Of a stretch of 64,000 nt of DNA, positions 27,565 to 38,214 are shown one piece after another. This DNA is from CAIXSC01 sp046349915 (lineage in GTDB: Bacteria; Planctomycetota; Planctomycetia; Pirellulales; Pirellulaceae), in NCBI GenBank assembly GCA_046349915.1, contig JAXMBL010000007.1, forward strand, positions 434,001 through 498,000, in the 5' to 3' direction. Position 1 is the stretch's first letter, and each line of letters starts with the position of its first letter. The notes below the pieces were generated by a model. It worked only from the letters and a program-made list of their open reading frames with translations, was not told the origin of the DNA and made no database searches. A program made the translations under genes and the position numbers.

Positions 27565-29703
27565 TCAGTTGCGCGGGCCCTCACGGCCGCCACGCTCGCC
27601 GTCCCGGTCGCTCCGCCCTTGGCCGCGATCGCTGCCGCGGTCACCGCCACGCTCGCCTCTTTCGCCTCGATCGCCACCCCGATGACCACCGCGACGTCCG
27701 CGGTCTCCACCGCGATAGCCACGACCAGCATTAGGGTTCCTCGCCCGCGAATCCATGTTGGTTTGCACCAGAATCCCGATGGTTTCGTCCCAGGTCGGGA
27801 TCTTTCGCGGCCGCAATGGATCGAGTGACGAGTCGCCATCTTCGTCCAAGTCATCGTCGGAACCGGTGTCCAAAGCCGCTTCTTCGTCGGCATCGAGGGT
27901 CATGCCATACGGTACCCCTGTGATCTCGCCTTCATCCTCGTCGTGTTCGGCTTCCGCAGGCGCCGCCGTCGTCTCACGATCTCGACGTCCGCCGCGTCGC
28001 CGACGTCGTCGCCGCCGTCGTCGAGGACGGTCGTCCTCTTCGCCAGCTGGCTCTCCCGCCTCCAACGGATCGCGATTCTCGTCCAGCACTTCGTCGATCA
28101 GGTCGTCATCTGCTTCGTGGATGGCATCGTCGACGAGGCGATCAAGCGAGCCAACGGGCGGGACAGATCCTCGCCCGCCTCCTGTTCGCTCGGACCGACC
28201 CGCGCCGCGTTCCTTCGCTGGAACCTCGTCCGACTCGAACTCGTCGCCCAAGTCGCTCGCGGATTGGGATCGCTCAAGCTTCGCTACACCTTCACTGTCT
28301 TCGAGTTCGCGACGTCGACGTCGTCGACGTCGTCGACGAACCTCGTCCCCCTGTTCGGGGATATCGTCGGCTCGGCCACGCACAGACTCGGAAGCTGGCT
28401 CACCCACGGCGGAATCTTCTTGGGCTGGCGCCGCGCCACGCCCTCGCTCCGCCGTGCCTCGCCCGCCGCTTCGTCCCTCGTCTCGGCGAGTTTCTTCTCG
28501 CCGCGCCTCCTCACGGCGTGGCTCCTCGCGTCGAACATCACCACGACGCGATTCGTCACGTCGCGATTCGCCTCGTCGGGGCTCGTCTGAACGAGCTTCG
28601 ACTGGTCGAGCCTCGTCGGATCGCGAATCAACTGAGCGTGAATCGGTGCGACGCGATTCCTCTCGTCGTCCCTCGCCTCGACGAGTGTCATCGCGACGAG
28701 TGTCTTCTCGGCGGACATCTTCTCGGCGGGAGGGGGACCGTCGCGATTCGTCACGTCGCGAGTCGTCGCGACGCGATTCGGGACGACGTTCCCCTTCGCG
28801 TTCTCGCCGCTCTAAGTCGCCTGGTTCGCCAGCCGCTGGGCGACTTTCCGCTCGCTCTAATTCCTGCCGCTCGCCGGAATTTCGGTCATCATCTCGACGG
28901 TCATCAGCTCGCTTCACAACCTCGCCACGCTCAGTTTCGCGTGCCGGACGATCTCGTCGAGATCCTCGTTCACCACGACGACCACTTGCCTCGGGTGGTG
29001 CTTCGCCGCGCGGCGCCGAGTCTCGACGACTTTCCGCCGCTCCAGCAGCAGGCGGAAGCTGGCTCTCGGGAACCAAACCCGCGCCGAAGCTGCGTGCTCG
29101 AGGGTTGGGGCGAGCGACAGGCTCCGGGGGCGAGGGGACGTCCGCCGAGGGCGCCGCAACAGGGGACGCTGCGACAGGTTCCACTGGCGAAACAACTTCG
29201 TTCTCCACTGTGGTGGGCGCCTTGGCTGGCTCCTCGACCGTCTCCGGTTCGGCTGCCGGTTCGGGAGGCGGCTCGGGGACCGCCAGTCCCAACTGAGATG
29301 CGAGGCTGAACCAGTGGCGTTTCTTCGGGGCAGCCGCAGGCGGCTTGGCCTTTTCCTTGGCCGCGGGCTTGGAAGACGCCTTGGGCGCCAACGCCGAAAT
29401 GACCTCCACGGAGGAATCAGTTCCGCCAGCTGCAGTTCCGGCAGGTACAGGTTCCGTCGCTCGCTCGCTTTCGTCGGCGCGAGCAGGCTGCGCACTCGAC
29501 GAATTTGCCTCGAGGTCAGTCACGGGAGTCGTGGAGGAGCTAGCTGCGGGTATGCTGGCGGCCGAGTTCGCGGGGGCCGAGTTCGCGGGGGCCGAGTTCG
29601 CGGGGGCCGAGTTCGCGGGGGCCGAGTTCGCGGGGGCAGCCGGTTTGGCGCCAAGCATTTCCGCGAGATAGGACCAATGAGATTTTTTTCCAGAATCCGT
29701 CAT
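27565..29703 (-). CDS. Arg-rich, mostly disordered protein (possible RNA-binding)
   Basis: 712 residues, nearly all low complexity. N-terminus KKSHWSYLAEMLGAKPA followed by five SAPAN repeats. A second short W-containing motif, KKRHWFSLASQLGLAVPEPP, resembles the first. The middle (about residues 250-440) is an Arg/Asp/Ser/Glu alternation (SRRDESRR-type) like RS/RD domains. Two runs of about ten Arg follow, then a conserved-looking IPTWDETIGILVQTNMDSRA and a Gly/Arg-rich RGG-type tail. The C-terminal tail and the basic runs suggest nucleic-acid binding. The strand choice rests on the ATG at 29703, the conserved C-terminal block and the gene order; the 513-codon ORF opposite is a low-complexity shadow. 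Confidence 0.75.
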   Translation of the reverse strand: MTDSGKKSHWSYLAEMLGAKPAAPANSAPANSAPANSAPANSAPANSAASIPAASSSTTPVTDLEANSSSAQPARADESERATEPVPAGTAAGGTDSSVEVISALAPKASSKPAAKEKAKPPAAAPKKRHWFSLASQLGLAVPEPPPEPAAEPETVEEPAKAPTTVENEVVSPVEPVAASPVAAPSADVPSPPEPVARPNPRARSFGAGLVPESQLPPAAGAAESRRDSAPRGEAPPEASGRRGERGSRRDRPARETERGEVVKRADDRRDDDRNSGERQELERAESRPAAGEPGDLERREREGERRPESRRDDSRRDESRRSPSRREDVRREDTRRDDTRRGEGRREESRRTDSRSVDSRSDEARPVEARSDEPRRGESRRDESRRGDVRREEPRREEARREETRRDEGRSGGRGTAERGRGAAPAQEDSAVGEPASESVRGRADDIPEQGDEVRRRRRRRRRRELEDSEGVAKLERSQSASDLGDEFESDEVPAKERGAGRSERTGGGRGSVPPVGSLDRLVDDAIHEADDDLIDEVLDENRDPLEAGEPAGEEDDRPRRRRRRRRRRGGRRDRETTAAPAEAEHDEDEGEITGVPYGMTLDADEEAALDTGSDDDLDEDGDSSLDPLRPRKIPTWDETIGILVQTNMDSRARNPNAGRGYRGGDRGRRGGHRGGDRGERGERGGDRGSDRGQGRSDRDGERGGREGPRN
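29566..29640 (-). repeat. 15-bp tandem repeat coding SAPAN units
   Basis: Five units of GTTCGCGGGGGCCGA (the last diverged at its end) stand head to tail inside the Arg-rich protein gene. They encode the SAPAN repeats. Confidence 0.85.
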
Positions 29704-29786
29704 TCGATTTGATCGTCCTGATAGTCGTAAGTGCTGACAAGCGAAGCGGGTAGTATAGCGGTCGCAAGTGCTGCTGGGAAGGATTT

Positions 29787-31283
29787 TCAGTTTTTCCCGG
29801 GAGACACGGCAGTTCCCAGGCTGTTCAGCTCAAAACGGGTTCCCGGGTTGTTTCCCTGTACTTCCAGGGAGCTTGCCCCCTCTTCGCTCGCCGCGCGATC
29901 CCCGGCTGGGCGATCGTCGCGTAGTTGGCAGTGCGCGATCAAGCTCCGTCGCACATTTCGCACTAACAACTCGGGGCCGTCACAGTCCAGTATGGAGCAG
30001 CCAGTCATCAGCACTCGATCGCAATTATCCAGCAGAAAACCCGCTTCCGTTTCGCGCACTTGGTGAATGTGGAGCCCCTGGATCGTGAGGTCGTGTGAGT
30101 TTCTGACGCAGACTCGGTTGCAAGCCTCAGTCGTGTATCCGTACAGCGGGTTGCGTTCAAGCACATTGCCGCTGATCACGACCTGAGCGCAGTCGTCGAT
30201 CGTCAGGTTGGATGTATAGCCTTGCCACAGAGTATTGCCGACAATCGTGGCTCCTCGGACTCCCGTGAGTTCGATGTTGTGGTGGACATCGGAGAGGACG
30301 TTGTCGCTGATCGTCACATTTCCGCACTGAAATTCCAGGACTTCTCCCCGTCGAGGCACTTTGCCACGGCCGCGAAAACGGATGTTGGCCGATTCAGGCG
30401 ACTTGGCATTGTGTTGGATCGTGCAGCCGACAATGGCCGCTTCGGCCACCGACCCGTCGGCGCAATCGAAGAGAACGTTGGCGGTCGGCGGCGTCTCGGG
30501 CGACATGTTTCCTTCGATATCGCAGCCCGAAATCTGGATGTTGCGCACATCGCCTCCCTGCACGACAATCCCCCCGCCTCGGCAGTAGCTGATGTGGCAG
30601 GCGCTGATGTTGGTTTGGTGCAAATTGACGTGGTCGAGCCACACGCCAATGCCGCGGTTTTCGTAGATGTGACTGTCGGCGATCAAGACGTTGCGGTTCC
30701 GGTCCCGCAAGCGGACGCCGTGGCGTACTTGGCGAATCAAGAGTCGATGCAACGTCAACTTCATCGTGCCGACCGCCTCGATCCCATCCGCCTCTTCGTG
30801 AGCCCCGACGATTTCGATGCCGCTCACCGTCGGAAATCGTTCGTTCCGCCAGATCTCGGGCTTCACGGAAGTCGGATCAGCCGTTCCGCCGTGAGTCCCT
30901 CGGATGCGGAGGGCGGGGCCCGGGCCGGCCATGATCAGTGATGCGGAAGAGTCGCCCGCGAGCGAAAGGAAGCCGTTGGCGGCGAGGTCGATCTCGAGCG
31001 TTTCGCGGATCAAATAGGCGCCGCGCGTGAGGCGAAAGTTGCCTGACGCAATGGCTTTGCGCAAGGCGACCGTGTCGTCGGTTTTGCCGTCCCCCACGGC
31101 CCCAAAATCTCGCGGCGTCAACGGGAGGCGAATTGGTGCAGGAGCTGGGTCTGCGGCTCGCAGCATTCCGGTGGGCTCAGTGAATTGCACGAAGTGCTGA
31201 CGGCCGAGCCAGCCTCCGGCGAGGGTGGCGAGTAGTAGTGGGCCGAGAATACTGGCGAGGCGTGGTGGGGATGGCTTTTTCAT
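29787..31283 (-). CDS. Right-handed parallel beta-helix protein
   Basis: 498 residues with an N-terminal signal anchor (LASILGPLLLATLAGGWLG). After it comes LTPRDFGAVGDGKTDDTVAL, the opening motif of pectate-lyase-like and GH28-like beta-helix proteins. The rest is a series of about 25-residue turns rich in N, G, I and V (VLIADSHIYENRGIGVWLDH, IQISGCDIEGNMSP, VTISDNVLSDVHHNIELTG, VVISGNVLERNPLYG), typical of PbH1 repeats. Such proteins cleave or bind polysaccharides; catalytic residues were not identified. Exported or anchored in the envelope. Confidence 0.88.
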   Translation of the reverse strand: MKKPSPPRLASILGPLLLATLAGGWLGRQHFVQFTEPTGMLRAADPAPAPIRLPLTPRDFGAVGDGKTDDTVALRKAIASGNFRLTRGAYLIRETLEIDLAANGFLSLAGDSSASLIMAGPGPALRIRGTHGGTADPTSVKPEIWRNERFPTVSGIEIVGAHEEADGIEAVGTMKLTLHRLLIRQVRHGVRLRDRNRNVLIADSHIYENRGIGVWLDHVNLHQTNISACHISYCRGGGIVVQGGDVRNIQISGCDIEGNMSPETPPTANVLFDCADGSVAEAAIVGCTIQHNAKSPESANIRFRGRGKVPRRGEVLEFQCGNVTISDNVLSDVHHNIELTGVRGATIVGNTLWQGYTSNLTIDDCAQVVISGNVLERNPLYGYTTEACNRVCVRNSHDLTIQGLHIHQVRETEAGFLLDNCDRVLMTGCSILDCDGPELLVRNVRRSLIAHCQLRDDRPAGDRAASEEGASSLEVQGNNPGTRFELNSLGTAVSPGKN

Positions 31284-31314
31284 GCGGAAAACGAGGCCGA
31301 TGGGACTCGGTCAG

Positions 31315-31749
31315 TTAAGGCGATTTGCGGAGGGCCTGCATTTGTTCGGTGATCCAGGATTCGAGCTCTTGGAAATCCACCGGTGGAAGTTGCGAAAGGT
31401 CGGGGCGAAGCTTGACGGCGCCCTTGATGTAGACGTGTCGAATCTCTTGCTGGGACTTGGTGGTATTCCACATCACGAGCACGCGGATGCAGAGGGGGAG
31501 CGAGCCAGGGACGTTGAGTTCATGAGTGCAGAGCAGGGGCACGTCATGCCAGCCGAGTTGCCGGGCGGCCAGGGCGGGAAACTCGGAGTTCACATCCTCG
31601 GTGGTGCTGAAGATGACGCTGCCGACGTCCTCGGCGTTGATTTCATTCAAGCGGATCATCAAGGCGACTAACTGTCTCGTCGCGGAAAGCACTTCTTCGC
31701 GAGTGTCTGACGCGACAGTGGTTGCACCTCTTACACCACGACACCACAT
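31315..31749 (-). CDS. aroH: Chorismate mutase, AroH type
   Basis: 144 residues from the ATG at 31749 (AGGA 11 bases upstream); a longer start at 31785 has no ribosome binding site. The protein matches the trimeric Bacillus-type chorismate mutase, which turns chorismate into prephenate for Phe and Tyr: N-terminal CRGVRGATTVASDTREEVL (the Arg near the start is an active-site residue), INAEDVGSVIFSTTEDVNSE, FPALAARQLGW, VPLLCTHELNVPGSLPLCIR and VLVMWNTTK with YIKGAVKLRPDL. The C-terminal helix is longer than in Bacillus. It is downstream of no obvious partner; the divergent region leads to 16S copy 1. Confidence 0.9.
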   Translation of the reverse strand: MWCRGVRGATTVASDTREEVLSATRQLVALMIRLNEINAEDVGSVIFSTTEDVNSEFPALAARQLGWHDVPLLCTHELNVPGSLPLCIRVLVMWNTTKSQQEIRHVYIKGAVKLRPDLSQLPPVDFQELESWITEQMQALRKSP

Positions 31750-32257
31750 GCGATTCGTTCCTCGAACAGTAGGGGGGACGCTCATGGCGTCTGCTGGAAA
31801 GGGTCGGTCGCGGCCTGGGTCGACACCGAAGTAGCGGAATCGCAGACCTGTTGCGCGGGCTTAGCATAACGCAAGTGGCGAGCGATACCAGCGCGAGCGG
31901 CGTGTGAAGATGATTTTTTTTCCGCCGAGTGGAAGGCGGTCTCGGGAGATTGTTGTTTGTATGCAAGTCGTTTTTCTGTATGAGCTTGAGGCGATCTTAT
32001 CGATTCGCGACAGGCCGTGGAAAGAGAGGCTCAAGTCAAGATTTCCATGTGCCGAAAATGAAATCTTATTCCGACCTCCTTGCGGACCGGAAAACAATTC
32101 GTATGCTACACCCTCGTTGGAAGTCACGGAGCCAAGCAGCTCAGACGAACTATCAAGTCGACCGTGTCGGGTGACCGATAACAGTGGGCCGGTAGTCGTG
32201 AGCGACCTTGAGTCGCGAGTTGCGAGTCGATCAGCTCAAAAGATTTTTTGAGTCGTG
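31750..32257. other. Intergenic region upstream of 16S copy 1
   Basis: 508 bases between the divergent aroH gene and the rRNA promoter. The short rightward frame at 31904-32251 has no ribosome binding site or recognisable product, so I leave it out. The 3' end has direct GAGTCG-type repeats and an A/T-rich run (AAAAGATTTTTTG) just upstream of the -35, which could act as an UP-like element. Confidence 0.5.
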
Positions 32258-32285
32258 TTGACTCGAAAGAAGGTTCTGCTAAGAT
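32258..32285 (+). promoter_or_regulatory. rRNA promoter, 16S copy 1
   Basis: -35 TTGACT (32258-32263), 16-base spacer, -10 TAAGAT (32280-32285), with an A/T-rich stretch upstream. The same two boxes at the same spacing stand before 16S copy 2, and the homology between the two loci begins at the -35. Confidence 0.75.
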
Positions 32286-32349
32286 TCCCAACCCTGCTGA
32301 TGAGCAAGGCGAGAGCAATCGAGCCGAGCGAGTTAGCGACCGAAACATT

Positions 32350-32362
32350 TGTTCTTTGACAA
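32350..32362 (+). promoter_or_regulatory. boxA-like antitermination site, 16S copy 1 leader
   Basis: TGTTCTTTGACAA resembles the boxA consensus TGCTCTTTAACAA found in rRNA leaders, where Nus factors bind to prevent early termination. A hairpin GGGACTTC-TGACCG-GAAGTCCC follows at 32427-32448. Both are kept in the leader of copy 2. Confidence 0.7.
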
Positions 32363-32554
32363 TTTGGTAGTGACCTTCCGTTACTTGAAACAGCATGTGA
32401 TTGTGCTGAATCGGGCAACAAAAAATGGGACTTCTGACCGGAAGTCCCGAACAGTTTCAAACTGTCATTTGGTTCGCTATTACCCCGGCTTGCGAGGAGC
32501 GAGCGAGAGGCGAAAGCCTTTTGTTTGTTTCGCGTGAGTTGGTTAAGCAAACAA

Positions 32555-34067
<1,513 letters not shown>

Positions 34068-34072
34068 TGATT

Positions 34073-34097
34073 GGACATTTCACTTCGGTGAATGTCC
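34073..34097 (+). other. Hairpin just downstream of 16S copy 1
   Basis: GGACATTTCAC-TTCG-GTGAATGTCC forms a stem with a TTCG tetraloop and one bulge, 13 bases after the 16S end. It could take part in 3' processing. An identical hairpin follows copy 2. Confidence 0.6.
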
Positions 34098-34173
34098 GCT
34101 AGTGGACACAACCATATGCTTGCGGAAGGTCAGCCGAGTTAATCGGCACACTACCAGATTTGTTCAACAAAGG

Positions 34174-34207
34174 CCCATTGGAGTCGCCCGGCTCCAATGG
34201 GTTTTTT
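34174..34207 (+). terminator. Rho-independent terminator of 16S copy 1
   Basis: CCCATTGGAG and CTCCAATGGG form a 10-bp stem with the loop TCGCCCGG, followed by six T. It lies 115 bases after the end of the 16S gene and fits a 16S-only transcript. Confidence 0.85.
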
Positions 34208-34251
34208 GTTGCGCGCTCACCACGAATTCCGCGCAGCCAGCGGAAGGGGTG

Positions 34252-34544
34252 GGACCACGAATCGCACGAATGAAGGACGAAGAGCGCTGCTCGGTCTTCC
34301 AGATGCATTCTGAGCAAGGCGGTAAGCCAACGGCGGGGCACGCGACCAGGCAAGATGAGGTTCGCACTTGCTACCAGGACCGGAGTGCGGTTCAGGTGGC
34401 ATTGCCCTTCGACCCCAAGCTGGTGCTTCTCTCTTTTCTCTCTTTTCTCTCTTCCTTCTTCCTTTCTCTTTAGTTCTCCCACCAACTCGCCTCTCTGAAT
34501 TCCTCCTTTCCAAATTCGTGTGATTCGTGTCATTCGTGGTCCCC
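34252..34544. repeat. Intergenic repeat element with inverted ACCACGAAT ends, copy A
   Basis: About 293 bases, opening with GGACCACGAATCGCACGAAT and closing with GATTCGTGTCATTCGTGGTC, so the ends are inverted repeats. The inside has a CT-rich run and AGTTCTCCCACCAACTC. No ORF is supported. It resembles a MITE. Related copies are at 34562-34843 and 37829-38121. Confidence 0.65.
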
Positions 34545-34561
34545 CCCCCTTCAGGAATCGT

Positions 34562-34843
34562 GGACCACGAATCAGACGAAGCGCACGAATGAAGGACCGG
34601 GATGGTCGCTCGGATCTCCCGCGTGATCCTGAGTGATTCGGGGTGAGGCTGCAAGCCAACGGTTGGTCAAGCAATCTTGCGCGGTGGATTCCACACTCGA
34701 TTCCACGACCAGATGGGGGGCAGGTAGAAGTGCCCGTCGGCCTTGATCCGATATTTCCCTTCCTTTTGCCAGTTCTCCCACCAACTCTCGCCTCTCTAAT
34801 TTCCTCCTTCTCCCATTCGTGCGATTCGTGTCATTCGTGGTCC
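34562..34843. repeat. Intergenic repeat element, copy B
   Basis: About 282 bases, adjacent to copy A, with the same ends (GGACCACGAATC and ATTCGTGTCATTCGTGGTCC) and the shared internal AGTTCTCCCACCAACTC; the middle has diverged. The stretch 34844-35023 after it holds nothing I can identify. Confidence 0.65.
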
Positions 34844-35023
34844 TTACAGGATTCATGCGAGAGCATCGCTTGGTGGCTCGCTTTCGGTTGGTCGCTGATA
34901 GCCGTCCGGCAGTTTTGCGGGCTTTATCCCCGTCGTGGTCGGATTCTGGTCTAGAATCTAGTTGGGGCGGATTGCTTTACCCAGTTTTGGGGTAATGGTT
35001 GGGATCGATCGGCGAGTTGGTTC

Positions 35024-35692
35024 ATGCGAAAGACCTTTGTCCTGATTGACCTCGAGAATGTCCAGCCAGACGGTATCGGCCGTTTGGCTGATGCTCGGTT
35101 TCATGTGTTGGTTTTTGTCGGCGCCAATCAGGCGAAGATTTCCTTCGAGATCGCTGAGTCGCTGCAAAAGATGGGAGGGCGTGCCGAGTACATCAGGATT
35201 GCCAGTAGTGGCCGCAATGCGCTCGACTTTCACATTGCGTTTTACGTCGGCAAAATTGCGTCCGCTCATTCGGCCGCGTGTTTCCAGATTGTCTCTCGCG
35301 ACACGGGCTTCGATCTCCTGATTGCTCATTTGCAGTCGCAGCGGATATGTGTGCATCGCGTAGAAGCGGTTGAGAAGATACCGCTTCAGTTGGAACCATC
35401 CAGGGAGGCAAAAGTTGCACCGTCCGAGAAACCGGCCTTGGTTGGAACTCAACTGGCGCCGGGTTCGCTGGGGGCTGAACGAGCGAAGACAACGGCGGAA
35501 CGCATGGAACTGTTGATTGCTCGGCTGCGGGAGAAAAAGCCAGGAAAGCCCAACTCGGTAACGTCGCTCAAAAAACTCATTGTCTCGTATTTTCGGAAGG
35601 AAATTACCGACAAGCAGGCCGATGAGGTGGTTAGGGGGATGGTTGATTTGGGTGTGTTCGCGATCAGCGGTCAGAAGGTGGTTTATCGCTGA
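35024..35692 (+). CDS. PIN/NYN-like domain protein between the two 16S genes
   Basis: 222 residues. The N-terminus KTFVLIDLENVQPDGIG has the DxEN pattern of NYN/PIN-like nuclease domains (first acidic pair), followed by FVGANQAKISFEIAESL, SSGRNALDFHIAFYVGKIA (second acidic block, D-F-H) and IVSRDTGFDLLIAHLQS (third, SRDTGFD). These are the catalytic acidic positions of the PIN fold, which cuts RNA. A basic, Pro-rich linker leads to a C-terminal winged-helix-like region (TSLKKLIVSYFRKEITDKQ, DLGVFAISGQKVVYR). It is the only gene between the two 16S copies. Confidence 0.85.
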   Translation: MRKTFVLIDLENVQPDGIGRLADARFHVLVFVGANQAKISFEIAESLQKMGGRAEYIRIASSGRNALDFHIAFYVGKIASAHSAACFQIVSRDTGFDLLIAHLQSQRICVHRVEAVEKIPLQLEPSREAKVAPSEKPALVGTQLAPGSLGAERAKTTAERMELLIARLREKKPGKPNSVTSLKKLIVSYFRKEITDKQADEVVRGMVDLGVFAISGQKVVYR

Positions 35693-35771
35693 ATATTGGT
35701 GGTGAGGAGTGATCAACGCGGCGACGTTGAGCGATCGATTCTTCGTTTTTTAAAAATTCGCTCCCCTACTG

Positions 35772-35799
35772 TTGACTCGGTTCGAGGTTCTGCTAAGAT
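35772..35799 (+). promoter_or_regulatory. rRNA promoter, 16S copy 2
   Basis: -35 TTGACT (35772-35777), 16-base spacer, -10 TAAGAT (35794-35799), matching copy 1. Sequence upstream of the -35 differs from copy 1, so each copy has its own upstream context. Confidence 0.75.
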
Positions 35800-35863
35800 T
35801 CCCAACCCTGCTGATGAGCAAGGCGAGAGCAATCGAGCCGAGCGAGTTAGCGACCGAAACATT

Positions 35864-35876
35864 TGTTCTTTGACAA
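35864..35876 (+). promoter_or_regulatory. boxA-like antitermination site, 16S copy 2 leader
   Basis: TGTTCTTTGACAA, identical to 32350-32362. The leader hairpin GGGACTTC-TGACCG-GAAGTCCC follows at 35941-35962. Confidence 0.7.
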
Positions 35877-36068
35877 TTTGGTAGTGACCTTCCGTTATTT
35901 GAAACAGCATGTGATTGTGCTGAATCGGGCAACAAAAAATGGGACTTCTGACCGGAAGTCCCGAACAGTTTCAAACTGTCATTTGGTTCGCTATTACCCC
36001 GGCTTGCGAGGAGCGAGCGAGAGGCGAAAGCCTTTTGTTTGTTTCGCGTGAGTTGGTTAAGCAAACAA

Positions 36069-37641
<1,573 letters not shown>

Positions 37642-37651
37642 GGGATTGATT

Positions 37652-37676
37652 GGACATTTCACTTCGGTGAATGTCC
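37652..37676 (+). other. Hairpin just downstream of 16S copy 2
   Basis: Identical to the TTCG-loop hairpin at 34073-34097, 13 bases after the 16S end. Confidence 0.6.
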
Positions 37677-37754
37677 GCTAGTGGACACAACCATATGCTT
37701 GCGGAAGGTCAGCCGAGTTAATCGGCACACTACCAGATTTGTTCAACAAAGCGC

Positions 37755-37787
37755 TCCATTGGAGTCGCCCGGCTCCAATGGGTTTTA
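37755..37787 (+). terminator. Terminator of 16S copy 2 (weaker T tract)
   Basis: Stem CCATTGGAG / CTCCAATGG with the loop TCGCCCGG, followed by GTTTTATT. Compared with copy 1 the outermost pair is a T-G wobble and the T tract is broken. Confidence 0.75.
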
Positions 37788-37828
37788 TTGCGCGCTCAAC
37801 GAATTCCGCGCAGCCAGCGGAAGGGGTG

Positions 37829-38121
37829 GGACCACGAATCGCACGAATGAAGGACGAAGAGCGCTGCTCGGTCTTCCAGATGCATTCTGAGCAAGGCGGT
37901 AAGCCAACGGCGGGGCACGCGACCAGGCAAGATGAGGTTCGCACTTGCTACCAGGACCGGAGTGCGGTTCAGGTGGCATTGCCCTTCGACCCCAAGCTGG
38001 TGCTTCTCTCTTTTCTCTCTTTTCTCTCTTCCTTCTTCCTTTCTCTTTAGTTCTCCCACCAACTCGCCTCTCTGAATTCCTCCTTTCCAAATTCGTGTGA
38101 TTCGTGTCATTCGTGGTCCCC
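37829..38121. repeat. Intergenic repeat element, copy C
   Basis: Near-identical to copy A at 34252-34544, as it belongs to the duplicated segment. The stretch from here to the DUF1592 start at 38215 holds no further element I recognise. Confidence 0.65.
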
Positions 38122-38214
38122 TCGTATAAACTCGTTTCACTCGACCAGTCGCGTTTTCTAGAATCTTGTCGGCCGCTCTTTTCGACATCGTGCACCTTTC
38201 TCTCGTGTTCGTTC

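Noticed and set aside
27755..29296. Rightward 513-codon ORF opposite the Arg-rich protein gene
   Set aside because: It is Ser/Arg low complexity made by the reverse complement of the repeats, has no ribosome binding site and no conserved motif; the leftward frame has a clear start and conserved C-terminal block.
31904..32251. Short rightward ORF before 16S copy 1
   Set aside because: No ribosome binding site or recognisable product; it lies in the rRNA upstream region.
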